Assembly: GCA_031459235.1 (NCBI GenBank)
Contig: JAVKIY010000024.1
Coordinates: 1-40,038, forward strand
DNA from: Fervidifonticultor_A tertius
GTDB lineage: Bacteria > Sysuimicrobiota > Sysuimicrobiia > Sysuimicrobiales > Humicultoraceae
Direction of reading: 5' to 3'
Length of the DNA stretch: 40,038 nucleotides
Shown: positions 33,108 to 40,038 of the stretch, piece after piece
Layout of the letters: every line of letters begins with the position of its first letter
Numbering within the stretch: the stretch's first letter is position 1
Position numbers and translations under genes: made by a program
The notes under the pieces: model-generated
What the model was told of the DNA's origin: nothing
Database searches by the model: none
What the model saw: only the letters and a program-made list of their open reading frames with translations

Positions 33108-34386
33108 CGTCGAGATCGCCGCGGCCGCCCCGCCGGCCGCCCGCCGGGTCGAGCCCCTGCTGCTCGCGCTCGTGGTGGGCATCACCCTGTTCGCGGCCCT
33201 GGTGCGGTTCCCCCGGCTCGGGACCCCGTCGTGGATGATCTTCGACGAGATCTACTACGCGAAGGCGGCGCGGCAGATTCTGGCGGGCCAGGAGGTCACC
33301 GAGGAGCGCACGCACCCGCCGCTGTCGAAGCTCATCATCGCGGCGGGTATCGTCGCAGCCGGCGACAACGCCGTGGGCTGGCGTCTGCCCGGCGCGGTGG
33401 CCGGGGTGCTGCTGGTGCTCGTCGTCTACCTGTTGGCCCTGCTGCTTTTCAAGGATCAGTTCATCGCCGCGGCGAGCGCCATGCTCGTGGCGCTGGACGG
33501 GCTCGTGTTCGTGGAGAGTCGGATCGCCAAGCCCGATATCTTCCTCACGCTGTTTCTGTTCGTCGCCTACACGGCGTTCTGGATGTTCCTGCGCGCGCGG
33601 CCGGCCGGTGCGGGCGCGGCCGCCGGCGCGCACGTATGGCTGTATCTGGCTGGTGCGGCGGCCGGGTGCGCGGTCGCCACCAAGTGGACGACGGTGGTGC
33701 CGCTGTCGGTCATCCAGGTCACGCTGGCGCTGGCCCTCGGGTGGGGGCGGCTGACCCTGACCCGCCGGGACGTGCTCCACCTGGCCGCGGCGTTCATCGC
33801 CGTGCCGGTGGCGGTCTACCTGCTGACGTACGTGCCGTACTTCGTGCGGGGCCACACCGCCGCCGAGTTCGTCGCGCACCAGCGGTCCATGTACGAGTTC
33901 CACGCGAGCCTGACCGAAGGGCACCCCTACCAGTCGGCCTGGTGGTCGTGGCCGCTGCTCCTGCGGCCGATCTGGTACGAGTACTATGAGGCCGCCGACG
34001 GGCTCTTCCGCGGCGTGGTCGCGATCGGCAACCCGATCATCTGGTGGGCCGCTCTGCCCGCGCTCGCGGTCTTCGCCGTCTTCGCCGCGCGGGCCCGCGC
34101 GCTCCCGGACCTGTTCGTGGTGCTGGGGTTCGCGATCGCCTACGTCCAGTACGCCTTCATCACCCGGGCGTTATTCCTCTATCACTTTCTCCCGGCGGTA
34201 CCGTTCCTCGTCCTGGGGCTCGCCGCGGTACTGGCGCGCGTGCGCGCGCAGGTCGGCAGCGGCGTCGTCTTGATGTACCTGCTGCTCGCGGCCGGCTGGC
34301 TGGTCGCGTTCTACCCGGTGCTGTCGGCGCTGGGCGTCTCCGGGGACCGGATTACCCGCCTGATGTGGTTCGGGTCGTGGATCTAG
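33091..34386 (+). CDS. PMT-family (GT39) protein O-mannosyltransferase-like
   Basis: 431 residues from GTG 33091, overlapping the transglutaminase by 17 bases. It has the classical family marks: first-loop MIFDEIYYAKAARQIL with D52-E53, THPPLSKLIIAAG, and LDGLVFVESRIAKPDIFLTL, close to bacterial and fungal Pmt sequences. About 10 membrane helices. It would transfer mannose (or a related sugar) from polyprenyl-phosphate to Ser/Thr of exported proteins. It lies downstream of transglutaminase and upstream of a second GT2, so the operon combines protein glycosylation with surface protein processing. It is clearly different from the GT39-like genes at 8080, 12133 and 37944. Confidence 0.9.
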   Translation: MALPASVEIAAAAPPAARRVEPLLLALVVGITLFAALVRFPRLGTPSWMIFDEIYYAKAARQILAGQEVTEERTHPPLSKLIIAAGIVAAGDNAVGWRLPGAVAGVLLVLVVYLLALLLFKDQFIAAASAMLVALDGLVFVESRIAKPDIFLTLFLFVAYTAFWMFLRARPAGAGAAAGAHVWLYLAGAAAGCAVATKWTTVVPLSVIQVTLALALGWGRLTLTRRDVLHLAAAFIAVPVAVYLLTYVPYFVRGHTAAEFVAHQRSMYEFHASLTEGHPYQSAWWSWPLLLRPIWYEYYEAADGLFRGVVAIGNPIIWWAALPALAVFAVFAARARALPDLFVVLGFAIAYVQYAFITRALFLYHFLPAVPFLVLGLAAVLARVRAQVGSGVVLMYLLLAAGWLVAFYPVLSALGVSGDRITRLMWFGSWI

Positions 34387-35090
34387 GCGGGATCTCGGCG
34401 GTCCTGCCCGCGTACAACGAGGAGGCCGCGCTGCCGCGCACCGTGGCCGAGTTGCGGGCCGTGCTGGCCGGGCTCGGCGGCGCGTTCGAGATCGTCGTGG
34501 TGGACGACGGCAGCACCGACGGCACGGGTGCGCTCGCGGACCGCCTGGCCGCGGCCGATCCCGCCGTCCGCGCCGTGCACCACCCGCGCAACCTGGGCTA
34601 CGGCGCCGCGCTGAGGAGCGGGTTCGCCGCCGCGCGGCTGCCGTGGGTGTTCCTCATGGACGCCGACGGCCAGTTCGACCCAGCCGAGCTGCCGGCGTTC
34701 GTCGAGAGCGCCGCCGCCGGCGCGGACTTCGTGGTGGGCTACCGCCCCGAGCGGGCCGACGCCGGCCACCGGACGCTGTACGCGAAGGTATGGGCGTGGC
34801 TGATGTCGGCGCTGCTCGGCGTCGGCGTGCGCGACGTGGACTGTGCTTTCAAGCTCATGCGCCGCTCGTACCTGGAGCGGATGCACTTGCAGGCCGGCGG
34901 CGCGTTCCTCTCCGCGGAGATGCTGGCGAAGGCGCGCCGCCTGGGCGCGCGGTTCGTCGAGCGGCCGGTGCGGCACCTGCCGCGCCGCGCCGGGACGTCC
35001 ACCGGGGGCAACCCGCGGGTGCTCGTGCGCGCGTTCTACGAGCTGGCGCGGCTGGGGTGGAAGGTGCGGCGGTTCCGGCCGATGCCATGA
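34365..35090 (+). CDS. GT2 glycosyltransferase (polyprenyl-phosphate sugar synthase-like)
   Basis: 241 residues from GTG 34365; GTG 34377 is an alternative, and neither has a good ribosome site, so translation is probably coupled to the PMT gene it overlaps. GT-A motifs: ISAVLPAYNEEAALPRTVAE, IVVVDDGSTDGTGALAD, HHPRNLGYGAALRSGFAAA, FLMDADGQFDPAELPAF, and DVDCAFKLMRRSYLE. It ends without membrane helices. Probably supplies lipid-linked sugar to the adjacent PMT-like enzyme, duplicating the role of the GT2-GtrA gene at the other end of the operon with perhaps a different sugar. Confidence 0.88.
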   Translation: MVRVVDLGGISAVLPAYNEEAALPRTVAELRAVLAGLGGAFEIVVVDDGSTDGTGALADRLAAADPAVRAVHHPRNLGYGAALRSGFAAARLPWVFLMDADGQFDPAELPAFVESAAAGADFVVGYRPERADAGHRTLYAKVWAWLMSALLGVGVRDVDCAFKLMRRSYLERMHLQAGGAFLSAEMLAKARRLGARFVERPVRHLPRRAGTSTGGNPRVLVRAFYELARLGWKVRRFRPMP

Positions 35091-35262
35091 TCGGGCCAGG
35101 GTGACCGCAATGGGCGTTTGCGGCAAGCCCTGTCGGCGAGAGGCCGCGCCATGGCCCCCCACGCGCGGGTCGTCTCCGCGAGGGCGCGGGCCAAGGCCGC
35201 TGGCTGGCACGCGGTAAAGGCTGCGAGGGCCCAACGACCTGGGCCCCGGGGGCCCGTGCGCC

Positions 35263-35639
35263 CTACTCGAAGATCCGCGTCAGGTCGAGCGCAAACCCCG
35301 GGAGCGTCGGGTCGAAGGCCAGGGATCGGACCGCCGTGTGTACCTGTGGGACGTGCTGCGGTGCATAGACCTCGACCACACGGCGCTGCGGGTCGATCAG
35401 CACGGCCATCCGGCAGCCATTCCGCAGGTAGAGGTGCATCTTGTCGCGCAAGTCGGCCCGCACCTCGGACGGGGACGCGATCTCGAACACGACGTCCGGG
35501 CACAGCGGTGCGAAGCCTTCCTGTTGTTCGCGGGTCAGGGCGTCCCAGCGGTCGCGGCGGACCCACGACGCGTCGGGGGAGATCGCGACCGTCGTGAACG
35601 TCAGCTCAGCGACGCGAGGCCGAAGGGCTGGGCTCGCCG
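35263..35639 (-). pseudogene. 5'-truncated Uma2 (DUF820) nuclease-family remnant
   Basis: The minus-strand frame ends at TAG 35265-35263. It encodes about 125 residues matching the C-terminal half of Uma2 proteins: ISPDASWVRRDRWDALTREQ, FAPLCPDVVFEIASPSEVRA (PD then E-x-x-SPS), LRDKMHLYLRNGCRMAVLID and LPGFALDLTRIF. The N-terminal half, with the usual H-x-x-(I/V) segment, is missing; the frame runs straight into the end of the upstream transferase gene. No ATG, GTG or TTG start precedes the conserved block. It is probably decayed, left by a deletion or insertion. A GC-rich GGGCCC hairpin region lies in the 35225-35255 gap; the 35091-35262 gap holds nothing else. Confidence 0.7.
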
Positions 35640-35642
35640 GCG

Positions 35643-36941
35643 TCAGCCTGTGGCCCCGCCGGGCGGGGCATCCACCGCCCCGGCCCCGACACGGCGCGCC
35701 GTGAACAGCACGTAGAACGCCCCCGCCAGTAGCACCACCGCCAGCGCGCTCCAGACCCGCGTCATCGGATCGGAGAAGAGGGTTGCCTCCGACCACGGAG
35801 GCAGGGCGTAGGTCTCGGCGTACGGCCGCGTGTACGCGTAGACCAGGTTGAGGTAGAAGACCAGGGAGAGCCCGCCATATAGCCAGACCGCGCGGCGGTC
35901 GAGCGTGGCCGCGGCGGCGAACAAGGGAATGGCCGGCAGTAGGTACCGCTCGTGGATGCGGGTGGGGAGCACGAAGGTCACCAGTAGCGCCACGGCCGCG
36001 GCGAGCAGGGCCGCGGGCGGCGTGGGACGGCGCCAGCTCCAGGTGGCGACCGCGACCAGCGCAGCCGCTGTGAGAACCAAACCGATCGTCGAGAGCCGCA
36101 GGCCCATCCAGCGGATCTCGTCGCTGGTCCAGAACCCCTGCAGCGCCCCCCACAGGTTGAACGCCACCACGCTGGCGAAGGGGTAGACGCCCAGCGAGGT
36201 CTGCAGCACCCCGACCAGGCGCAACGGGCTCAGCCCGAACGGGAGGATCGCGGCGACCAGCGTCGCGAGCCCGGCGCCGCCGGCGGCGAGCACCAGGTCC
36301 CACCGCGGTGGCCCCTCGGGTGGTCGGGTGAGCGTGCGCAGCAGGTACAGCCCCGCAGGGAGCGCGGCCGGCGCGGTCTGCGGCTTGACCACCGCGGCGA
36401 GCGTGAGCAGCACCGCCGGGACCACGGGAGACCCTCGGCCCAGCACCGCGATGCCCGCGACCGCCAGGACCGCGCCGACGGCGTCCGCCTGCCCCCACAG
36501 CGCGCTGTTGAAGATGATGCCGGGGTTGAACAGATAGGAGACGGACAGCGCGAGCGCCACCGGCGCGCCGTGACGGCGGCCGAGGGCGAAGACCAGCCAC
36601 GCGGTCACCACGTCGGCGAGCGCCGCCGGGAGCTTGAGCGCGAACAGGTAGGCCTGGTCGTTGAAGCGCACCACGGTGTTGATCTCGCCGATCACCCAGA
36701 GGACGTAGAGGTAGCCAGGGAGGTAGTCGGCGAAGCCGGCGCCGTAAAACGCGGCCGGTCCGCGCTCGGCCAGATCGTGCGCCCAGGCCTTGAACGTACC
36801 GATGTCCACCGGGAAGCCGCCGTGGGGCATGATGGCGAAGCGGAGGAGGAGGGCGGCGGCGGCCAGCGTCCACCAGATGCGGACCTCCCGGTCCGCCGGC
36901 CGCGCGTCGGCAAGGAGCGCCGGGAGGCTGCCCGAAACCAT
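35643..36941 (-). CDS. GT-C membrane mannosyltransferase, Gpi18-like (COG5542 type)
   Basis: 432 residues from ATG 36941. A longer start at 37046 would collide with the divergent methyltransferase start. Marks: GGFPVDIGTFKAWAHDLAER with the first-loop Asp, DYLPGYLYVLWVIGEI, VVKPQTAPAALPAGLYLL (the K-P-Q motif), and TRIHERYLLPAIPLFAAAAT (H-E-R-Y-L-L-P, diagnostic of Gpi18-related transferases). About 11 membrane segments. It should use polyprenyl-phosphate mannose or a similar donor on the outer face. The acceptor is unknown. The Uma2 remnant directly follows its stop. Confidence 0.85.
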   Translation of the reverse strand: MVSGSLPALLADARPADREVRIWWTLAAAALLLRFAIMPHGGFPVDIGTFKAWAHDLAERGPAAFYGAGFADYLPGYLYVLWVIGEINTVVRFNDQAYLFALKLPAALADVVTAWLVFALGRRHGAPVALALSVSYLFNPGIIFNSALWGQADAVGAVLAVAGIAVLGRGSPVVPAVLLTLAAVVKPQTAPAALPAGLYLLRTLTRPPEGPPRWDLVLAAGGAGLATLVAAILPFGLSPLRLVGVLQTSLGVYPFASVVAFNLWGALQGFWTSDEIRWMGLRLSTIGLVLTAAALVAVATWSWRRPTPPAALLAAAVALLVTFVLPTRIHERYLLPAIPLFAAAATLDRRAVWLYGGLSLVFYLNLVYAYTRPYAETYALPPWSEATLFSDPMTRVWSALAVVLLAGAFYVLFTARRVGAGAVDAPPGGATG

Positions 36942-37044
36942 GAGTATGGGAGTTCCACGCGTCCCCAGTGCCTCCTCGGCCGGCCTCGATCCGCCGGCCG
37001 CGGTAGCGCCCGGAGCTCGCAGCGCGGTGGCGTCCGGAGGGGCC

Positions 37045-37935
37045 ATGGTGTCCGGGGTCGCCGGGGCCGCCCCGCGCCCCTGTGTCCTGTGCGGTGCCGA
37101 CGCGGCCCGGTTCCTGTTCGAACGGTTCGGCTACCCGGTGGTCCGGTGCACCCGGTGCGGGTTGGAGTATTGCGGCGTACCCTTCGGCACCGCCGCGATC
37201 CTCGACTACTACTCCAAAGGGTACTTCCAGGGTGCACCCGACCGGCGCGGCTACCACGACTATGCCGGCGATGAGGCCCTGATCAAGCGCTCCCTCGGCC
37301 ACAAGCTGCGCCTGCTCGAGCGGTGGGTGCAGCCGCCCGGCCGGTTGCTCGACGTGGGGTGCGCGACCGGATACTTCATGGAGCTGGCGGAGGCGAGGGG
37401 GTGGACGGCCTGGGGGCTGGAAGCGTCGGCCTACGCCGCCGCTGCCGCCGCGCGCCGTGGCCGGCGAGTGGCGCACGGCCTCATGCTCTCGGCATTCGCG
37501 TCCGGGGCGTTTCGCGCCGTGACCATGTGGGACGTGCTCGAGCACCTACCCGATCCGGTCGCCGGGTTGCGCGAGGTCGCGCGGGTCCTCGAACCCGGCG
37601 GCGTGCTCGGCCTCAGCACCGGCCGCACCGACAGCGTTTTGGCGCGGCTACGCGGCCGCCGCTCGCGCATCTACAACCCCCCGCAGCACCTCGTGTTCTT
37701 CAGCCGCGGCACCCTGGAGCGCGCGCTCCGCGAGACCGGCTTCCGGGTGCTGGCCGTCGGTACTGACCACAAGGTGGTCTCGCTGCGCTACGTGCTGCAT
37801 CTGCAGTCGAGCCTGGCCCCGGAGAGCTGGTGGGGTCCGGCGGCGCGCTGGGCGCTGCGCGTGCGGTTCAACCCGGCCCTGCCGGTGTGGATTCCCGACA
37901 ACATGACGGTCTTCGCCGCACGGCGGGCTACCTGA
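37045..37935 (+). CDS. Class I SAM methyltransferase with N-terminal zinc-ribbon-like motif
   Basis: 296 residues from ATG 37045 (GGAGGGG just upstream). The N terminus has two Cys pairs, CVLCG and CTRCGLEYC, typical of a small zinc-binding knuckle in sugar methyltransferases of the Methyltransf_23 type. SAM motif RLLDVGCATGYFMELAEARG (about 97-116), acidic GLEASAYA, TMWDVLEHLPDPVAGLREVA (motif IV), then GLSTGRTDS and a YNPPQHLVFFSRGTL element. It probably modifies a sugar nucleotide or glycan intermediate. Its start codon region CCATGG reads as ATG on both strands; only this strand has a ribosome site. Confidence 0.88.
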   Translation: MVSGVAGAAPRPCVLCGADAARFLFERFGYPVVRCTRCGLEYCGVPFGTAAILDYYSKGYFQGAPDRRGYHDYAGDEALIKRSLGHKLRLLERWVQPPGRLLDVGCATGYFMELAEARGWTAWGLEASAYAAAAAARRGRRVAHGLMLSAFASGAFRAVTMWDVLEHLPDPVAGLREVARVLEPGGVLGLSTGRTDSVLARLRGRRSRIYNPPQHLVFFSRGTLERALRETGFRVLAVGTDHKVVSLRYVLHLQSSLAPESWWGPAARWALRVRFNPALPVWIPDNMTVFAARRAT

Positions 37936-37943
37936 GACCGGCG

Positions 37944-39479
37944 ATGGCGACGGCTCGCCTGCCCGCCCATCGGGCCCGCGCGGTGCCCGCGGTCGCGCGC
38001 CTGGCGGTGCTGGCCACGCTGGTCCTCGTCGCGGCGCCCCCGCGGCTGTGGGACCTGGCGCGCAACCCGCCGGCGCTGAACGCGGACGAGCTCGGCAACG
38101 TGGCACCGGTGCTCAGCATCGCGCGCACCGGCCGCGACCTGGACGGTCGCCTCTTCCCCCTGACTTACCACCGGATCACGCGCCGGCCGCCGCTGTACGG
38201 GCTGCTGGCCGGCCCGCCGACGCTCGTTGTCGGGACGACGCCGCTTGCGATCCGCCTGCCGGCCGCGGCCTTGGGCCTCGCGGGGCTGGGGCTGCTGTGG
38301 GCCACAGGAAGCCGCCTGCTCGAGCACCCGTGGGGTGGGCCCGCGGCTGCCTTTGTCATGGCCATGACCCCGTGGCACATTCACTACAGCCGCATCGGGT
38401 GGGAGCCGGCCACGGTGATCCCGCTCATGCTGGCGGCGCTGTGGCTCTGGCTGCGGGCGGTCGAGACACGCGCACCCCGCGACGCCGCCTGGGCCGGCGC
38501 CGCCCTCGCGTTCACCGTCTACGGGTATAAGGCGTTCGATGTGCTGGCGCCCGCCTGGCTGGGGGCGCTGCTGGGGCTCTACGGCCGCCGCCTGGGCTGG
38601 CGCCCGGTGGCGGCCGCGGTGGCGGCCTTCGGGGTCGTGCTCGTGCCGTTTGCCTGGACCTCGCTCGCCGACCCGACCATGCACCGGTGGGCCGCGGGCC
38701 TCTTCGTCTTCGCGAAGGGCATAGACGCGGGCGCGCTCGCCGCCTTCGCCGGGCGCTACCTGGCCCACTTCTCCGCGACGTTCCTGTTCCTGCACGGCGA
38801 TCCCAACACCCGCCACCACGCGCCGGGGGCGGGCATGCTCTTCTGGTGGATGGCGCCGCTGATCGTGATCGGTCTGGTGGCGCTCGTGTTGCGCCGCGAC
38901 CTGCGGTGGCGGGGGTTGATCGCGGTCTGGCTGCTGCTCTACCCGCTTGCCGGCGCGCTCACCACCGATCAGCCGGTGCACGCCTCACGCACGCTCTTCG
39001 GCCTGCCCGCGCTGTCCCTGTGCGCCGCGCTCGGCGCGCTCACCGTCGGTCGGTGGATCGCCCGTCAGCCCGCGCGGTTCCTGCTGGGCGTCGCCGCGGC
39101 CAGCGCGCTCGCCGTGCCCGTGGCCTACGAGGCGGCCCGCTTCGCGCTGATCGAGTTCGTGCGCTACCCCCGCGAGTCGTGGGCCCGGTGGGATTACGGG
39201 CACGCCGAGATCTTCGCCGCGCTGCGCGCGGCCTCCGGCCGCTACGACCGCGCCTGCGTGGAGGTGGTGGACTGGTACCACCATCCCACCTACCGCGAGG
39301 TCTATCTGCGCGATCTGCCGCTGCCGGTCTCCCTGGACCCCGCCGACCCGGGCTGCGGCCGTGCGGGCACGCTCGTCGCCACCGAGGCGCGCGCGCTCCC
39401 GGCCGGGGTGGTCGTCGAGGCGGTCGTGCGCAGCCCCGGCGGTGAGCCGATCTACGTCGTCTACGGACGTGCGCGATGA
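37944..39479 (+). CDS. GT39-like membrane glycosyltransferase
   Basis: 511 residues from ATG 37944, 8 nt after the previous stop. First-loop ALNADELGNVAPVLSIA carries D48-E49, then TRRPPLYGLLAGPPTL and HIHYSRIGWEPATVIPLMLA, a common pattern of bacterial family-39 enzymes (H-Y-S-R then W-E-P). About 10-11 membrane helices follow, then a soluble C-terminal part (CVEVVDWYHHPTYREVYLRD). Transfers lipid-linked sugar on the outer face; acceptor unknown. The stop overlaps the next gene by ATGA. Confidence 0.88.
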   Translation: MATARLPAHRARAVPAVARLAVLATLVLVAAPPRLWDLARNPPALNADELGNVAPVLSIARTGRDLDGRLFPLTYHRITRRPPLYGLLAGPPTLVVGTTPLAIRLPAAALGLAGLGLLWATGSRLLEHPWGGPAAAFVMAMTPWHIHYSRIGWEPATVIPLMLAALWLWLRAVETRAPRDAAWAGAALAFTVYGYKAFDVLAPAWLGALLGLYGRRLGWRPVAAAVAAFGVVLVPFAWTSLADPTMHRWAAGLFVFAKGIDAGALAAFAGRYLAHFSATFLFLHGDPNTRHHAPGAGMLFWWMAPLIVIGLVALVLRRDLRWRGLIAVWLLLYPLAGALTTDQPVHASRTLFGLPALSLCAALGALTVGRWIARQPARFLLGVAAASALAVPVAYEAARFALIEFVRYPRESWARWDYGHAEIFAALRAASGRYDRACVEVVDWYHHPTYREVYLRDLPLPVSLDPADPGCGRAGTLVATEARALPAGVVVEAVVRSPGGEPIYVVYGRAR

Positions 39480-40038
39480 GGGCCCAGACCGCGCGTCCGG
39501 AGGTCTGGGCCGTCGCACTCGGCGTCGTGGCGTTCGCGGTCTACGTCGCGACCTACGCCCAGCCCACGCCGTTCAACCACTACGTCCTGCTCGCCGACGC
39601 CTTCCTCCACGGCCGCACAGACTTGGTGGACCCGCCCGACTACCTGGAGCACACGACCTTCCGGGGTCGCCACTACGTCATCCCGCCGCCGGGCCCGGCG
39701 TTGGTGCTGCTCCCTGCGGTCGCGGTCTTCGGGACCACCGTGGACCAGTCGCGGTTCGCCGCGCTAGCGGGCGCGGTGGCTGCGGCCCTGGCACTGCTAG
39801 TCGGCGCGCGCCTGTTGCCGCGGCGGAGCGACTACCTGTGGGTCGGCGTGCTGGCGGCCTTCGGCACGATCGTCTGGCACATGGCCGCGACCGGCAGCAC
39901 GTGGCTGTTTGCGCACGTCCTGGTGGTGACGGCGCTCACCGCTGGGGTGCTGGAGGCGATCGGGCGACAGCGTCCGGCGCTGCTGGGGGCCGCCGCGGCC
40001 GCGGCGTTTCTGTGCCGGCAGCCGGCGGTCATGACTTT
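39476..40038 (+). CDS. Multi-pass membrane protein, partial (runs off the right edge)
   Basis: 187 residues seen from ATG 39476 (ATGA overlap). One N-terminal helix (VWAVALGVVAFAVYVATYA) is followed by a loop NHYVLLADAFLHGRTDLVDP and HYVIPPPGPALVLLPAVAVF, then further helices. The loop plus P-P-G-P-A-L element resembles the first part of the two paralogues at 9739 and 14420 in topology, and many GT-C-like proteins, but lacks the family-39 Asp-Glu. Probably another membrane glycosyltransferase-like protein of the cluster; the C-terminal half is needed to be sure. Confidence 0.75.
   Translation, partial: MRAQTARPEVWAVALGVVAFAVYVATYAQPTPFNHYVLLADAFLHGRTDLVDPPDYLEHTTFRGRHYVIPPPGPALVLLPAVAVFGTTVDQSRFAALAGAVAAALALLVGARLLPRRSDYLWVGVLAAFGTIVWHMAATGSTWLFAHVLVVTALTAGVLEAIGRQRPALLGAAAAAAFLCRQPAVMT

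Noticed and set aside
30876..33185. Long minus-strand open frame opposite the transglutaminase gene
   Set aside because: Antisense shadow of a well supported gene; the translation has no recognisable domain and a shadow-like composition.
35091..35262. Possible tRNA or small RNA after the GT2 gene
   Set aside because: No TTCGAAT-type T-loop or cloverleaf; only GGGCCC self-complementary repeats without a T tract.
36942..37046. Longer start for the minus-strand Gpi18-like gene at 37046
   Set aside because: That ATG is the reverse face of the CCATGG holding the methyltransferase start; the extra 35 residues are low-complexity and ATG 36941 leaves a normal divergent gap.

Overview
This is a very GC-rich stretch (many 60-base lines are above 75% G+C) of a bacterial chromosome. 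It is almost fully coding and uses many GTG starts and ATGA/GTGA stop-start overlaps. The gene content is type IV pilus motor genes, dispersed pilins, many GT-C membrane glycosyltransferases, Wzm/Wzt glycan export and a MoxR/DUF58/transglutaminase unit. This suits an uncultured high-GC, probably Terrabacteria-type lineage (Armatimonadota, CSP1-3 or Chloroflexota-like). That placement is a low-confidence inference, because no rRNA or other phylogenetic marker lies in the window.

Layout. 1-778 (minus): partial gene with TPR repeats, a Pro/Ala linker and an MshEN (c-di-GMP-binding) domain. Its leader carries a c-di-GMP-I (GEMM) riboswitch and a terminator hairpin. 1038-8010 (plus): a DnaB-like RecA-fold ATPase, a small MerR-type regulator, an 80-residue DUF6812-like protein, pilB, pilT, pilC and a pilin, ended by a strong terminator. 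8080-16198: one minus-strand GT39-like gene, then membrane glycosyltransferases including two paralogues (9739-11499 and 14420-16198), a second pilin and a GT2. 16203-26994: a polysaccharide cluster with Wzm/Wzt, methyltransferase, acyltransferase, two GT4, a GDP-perosamine synthase-like aminotransferase, GT2, WecG/TagA and a phosphoglycosyl transferase, to which a third pilin is translationally coupled. 27052-27800: an AbrB/PIN toxin-antitoxin pair with a palindrome at its promoter. 27802-35090: GT2-GtrA fusion, MoxR, DUF58, transglutaminase, PMT-like transferase and GT2. 35263-36941 (minus): Gpi18-like transferase followed by a 5'-truncated Uma2 remnant. 37045-40038 (plus): methyltransferase, GT39-like transferase and a membrane protein running off the window.

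How it works together. PilB (extension), PilT (retraction) and PilC (platform) would drive assembly of pili from prepilins that share a class III signal, a conserved Cys pair and a common C-terminal motif. PilB carries a textbook tandem 24-residue MshEN c-di-GMP motif. The divergent TPR protein carries the same motif and is itself under a c-di-GMP riboswitch. The second messenger therefore appears to act at both RNA and protein level on this pilus locus. Pilin genes lie beside or are coupled to glycosyltransferase genes, which suggests, but does not prove, that pili and surface glycans are made together or that pilins are glycosylated.

No rRNA, tRNA, CRISPR array, insertion sequence or origin was recognised.
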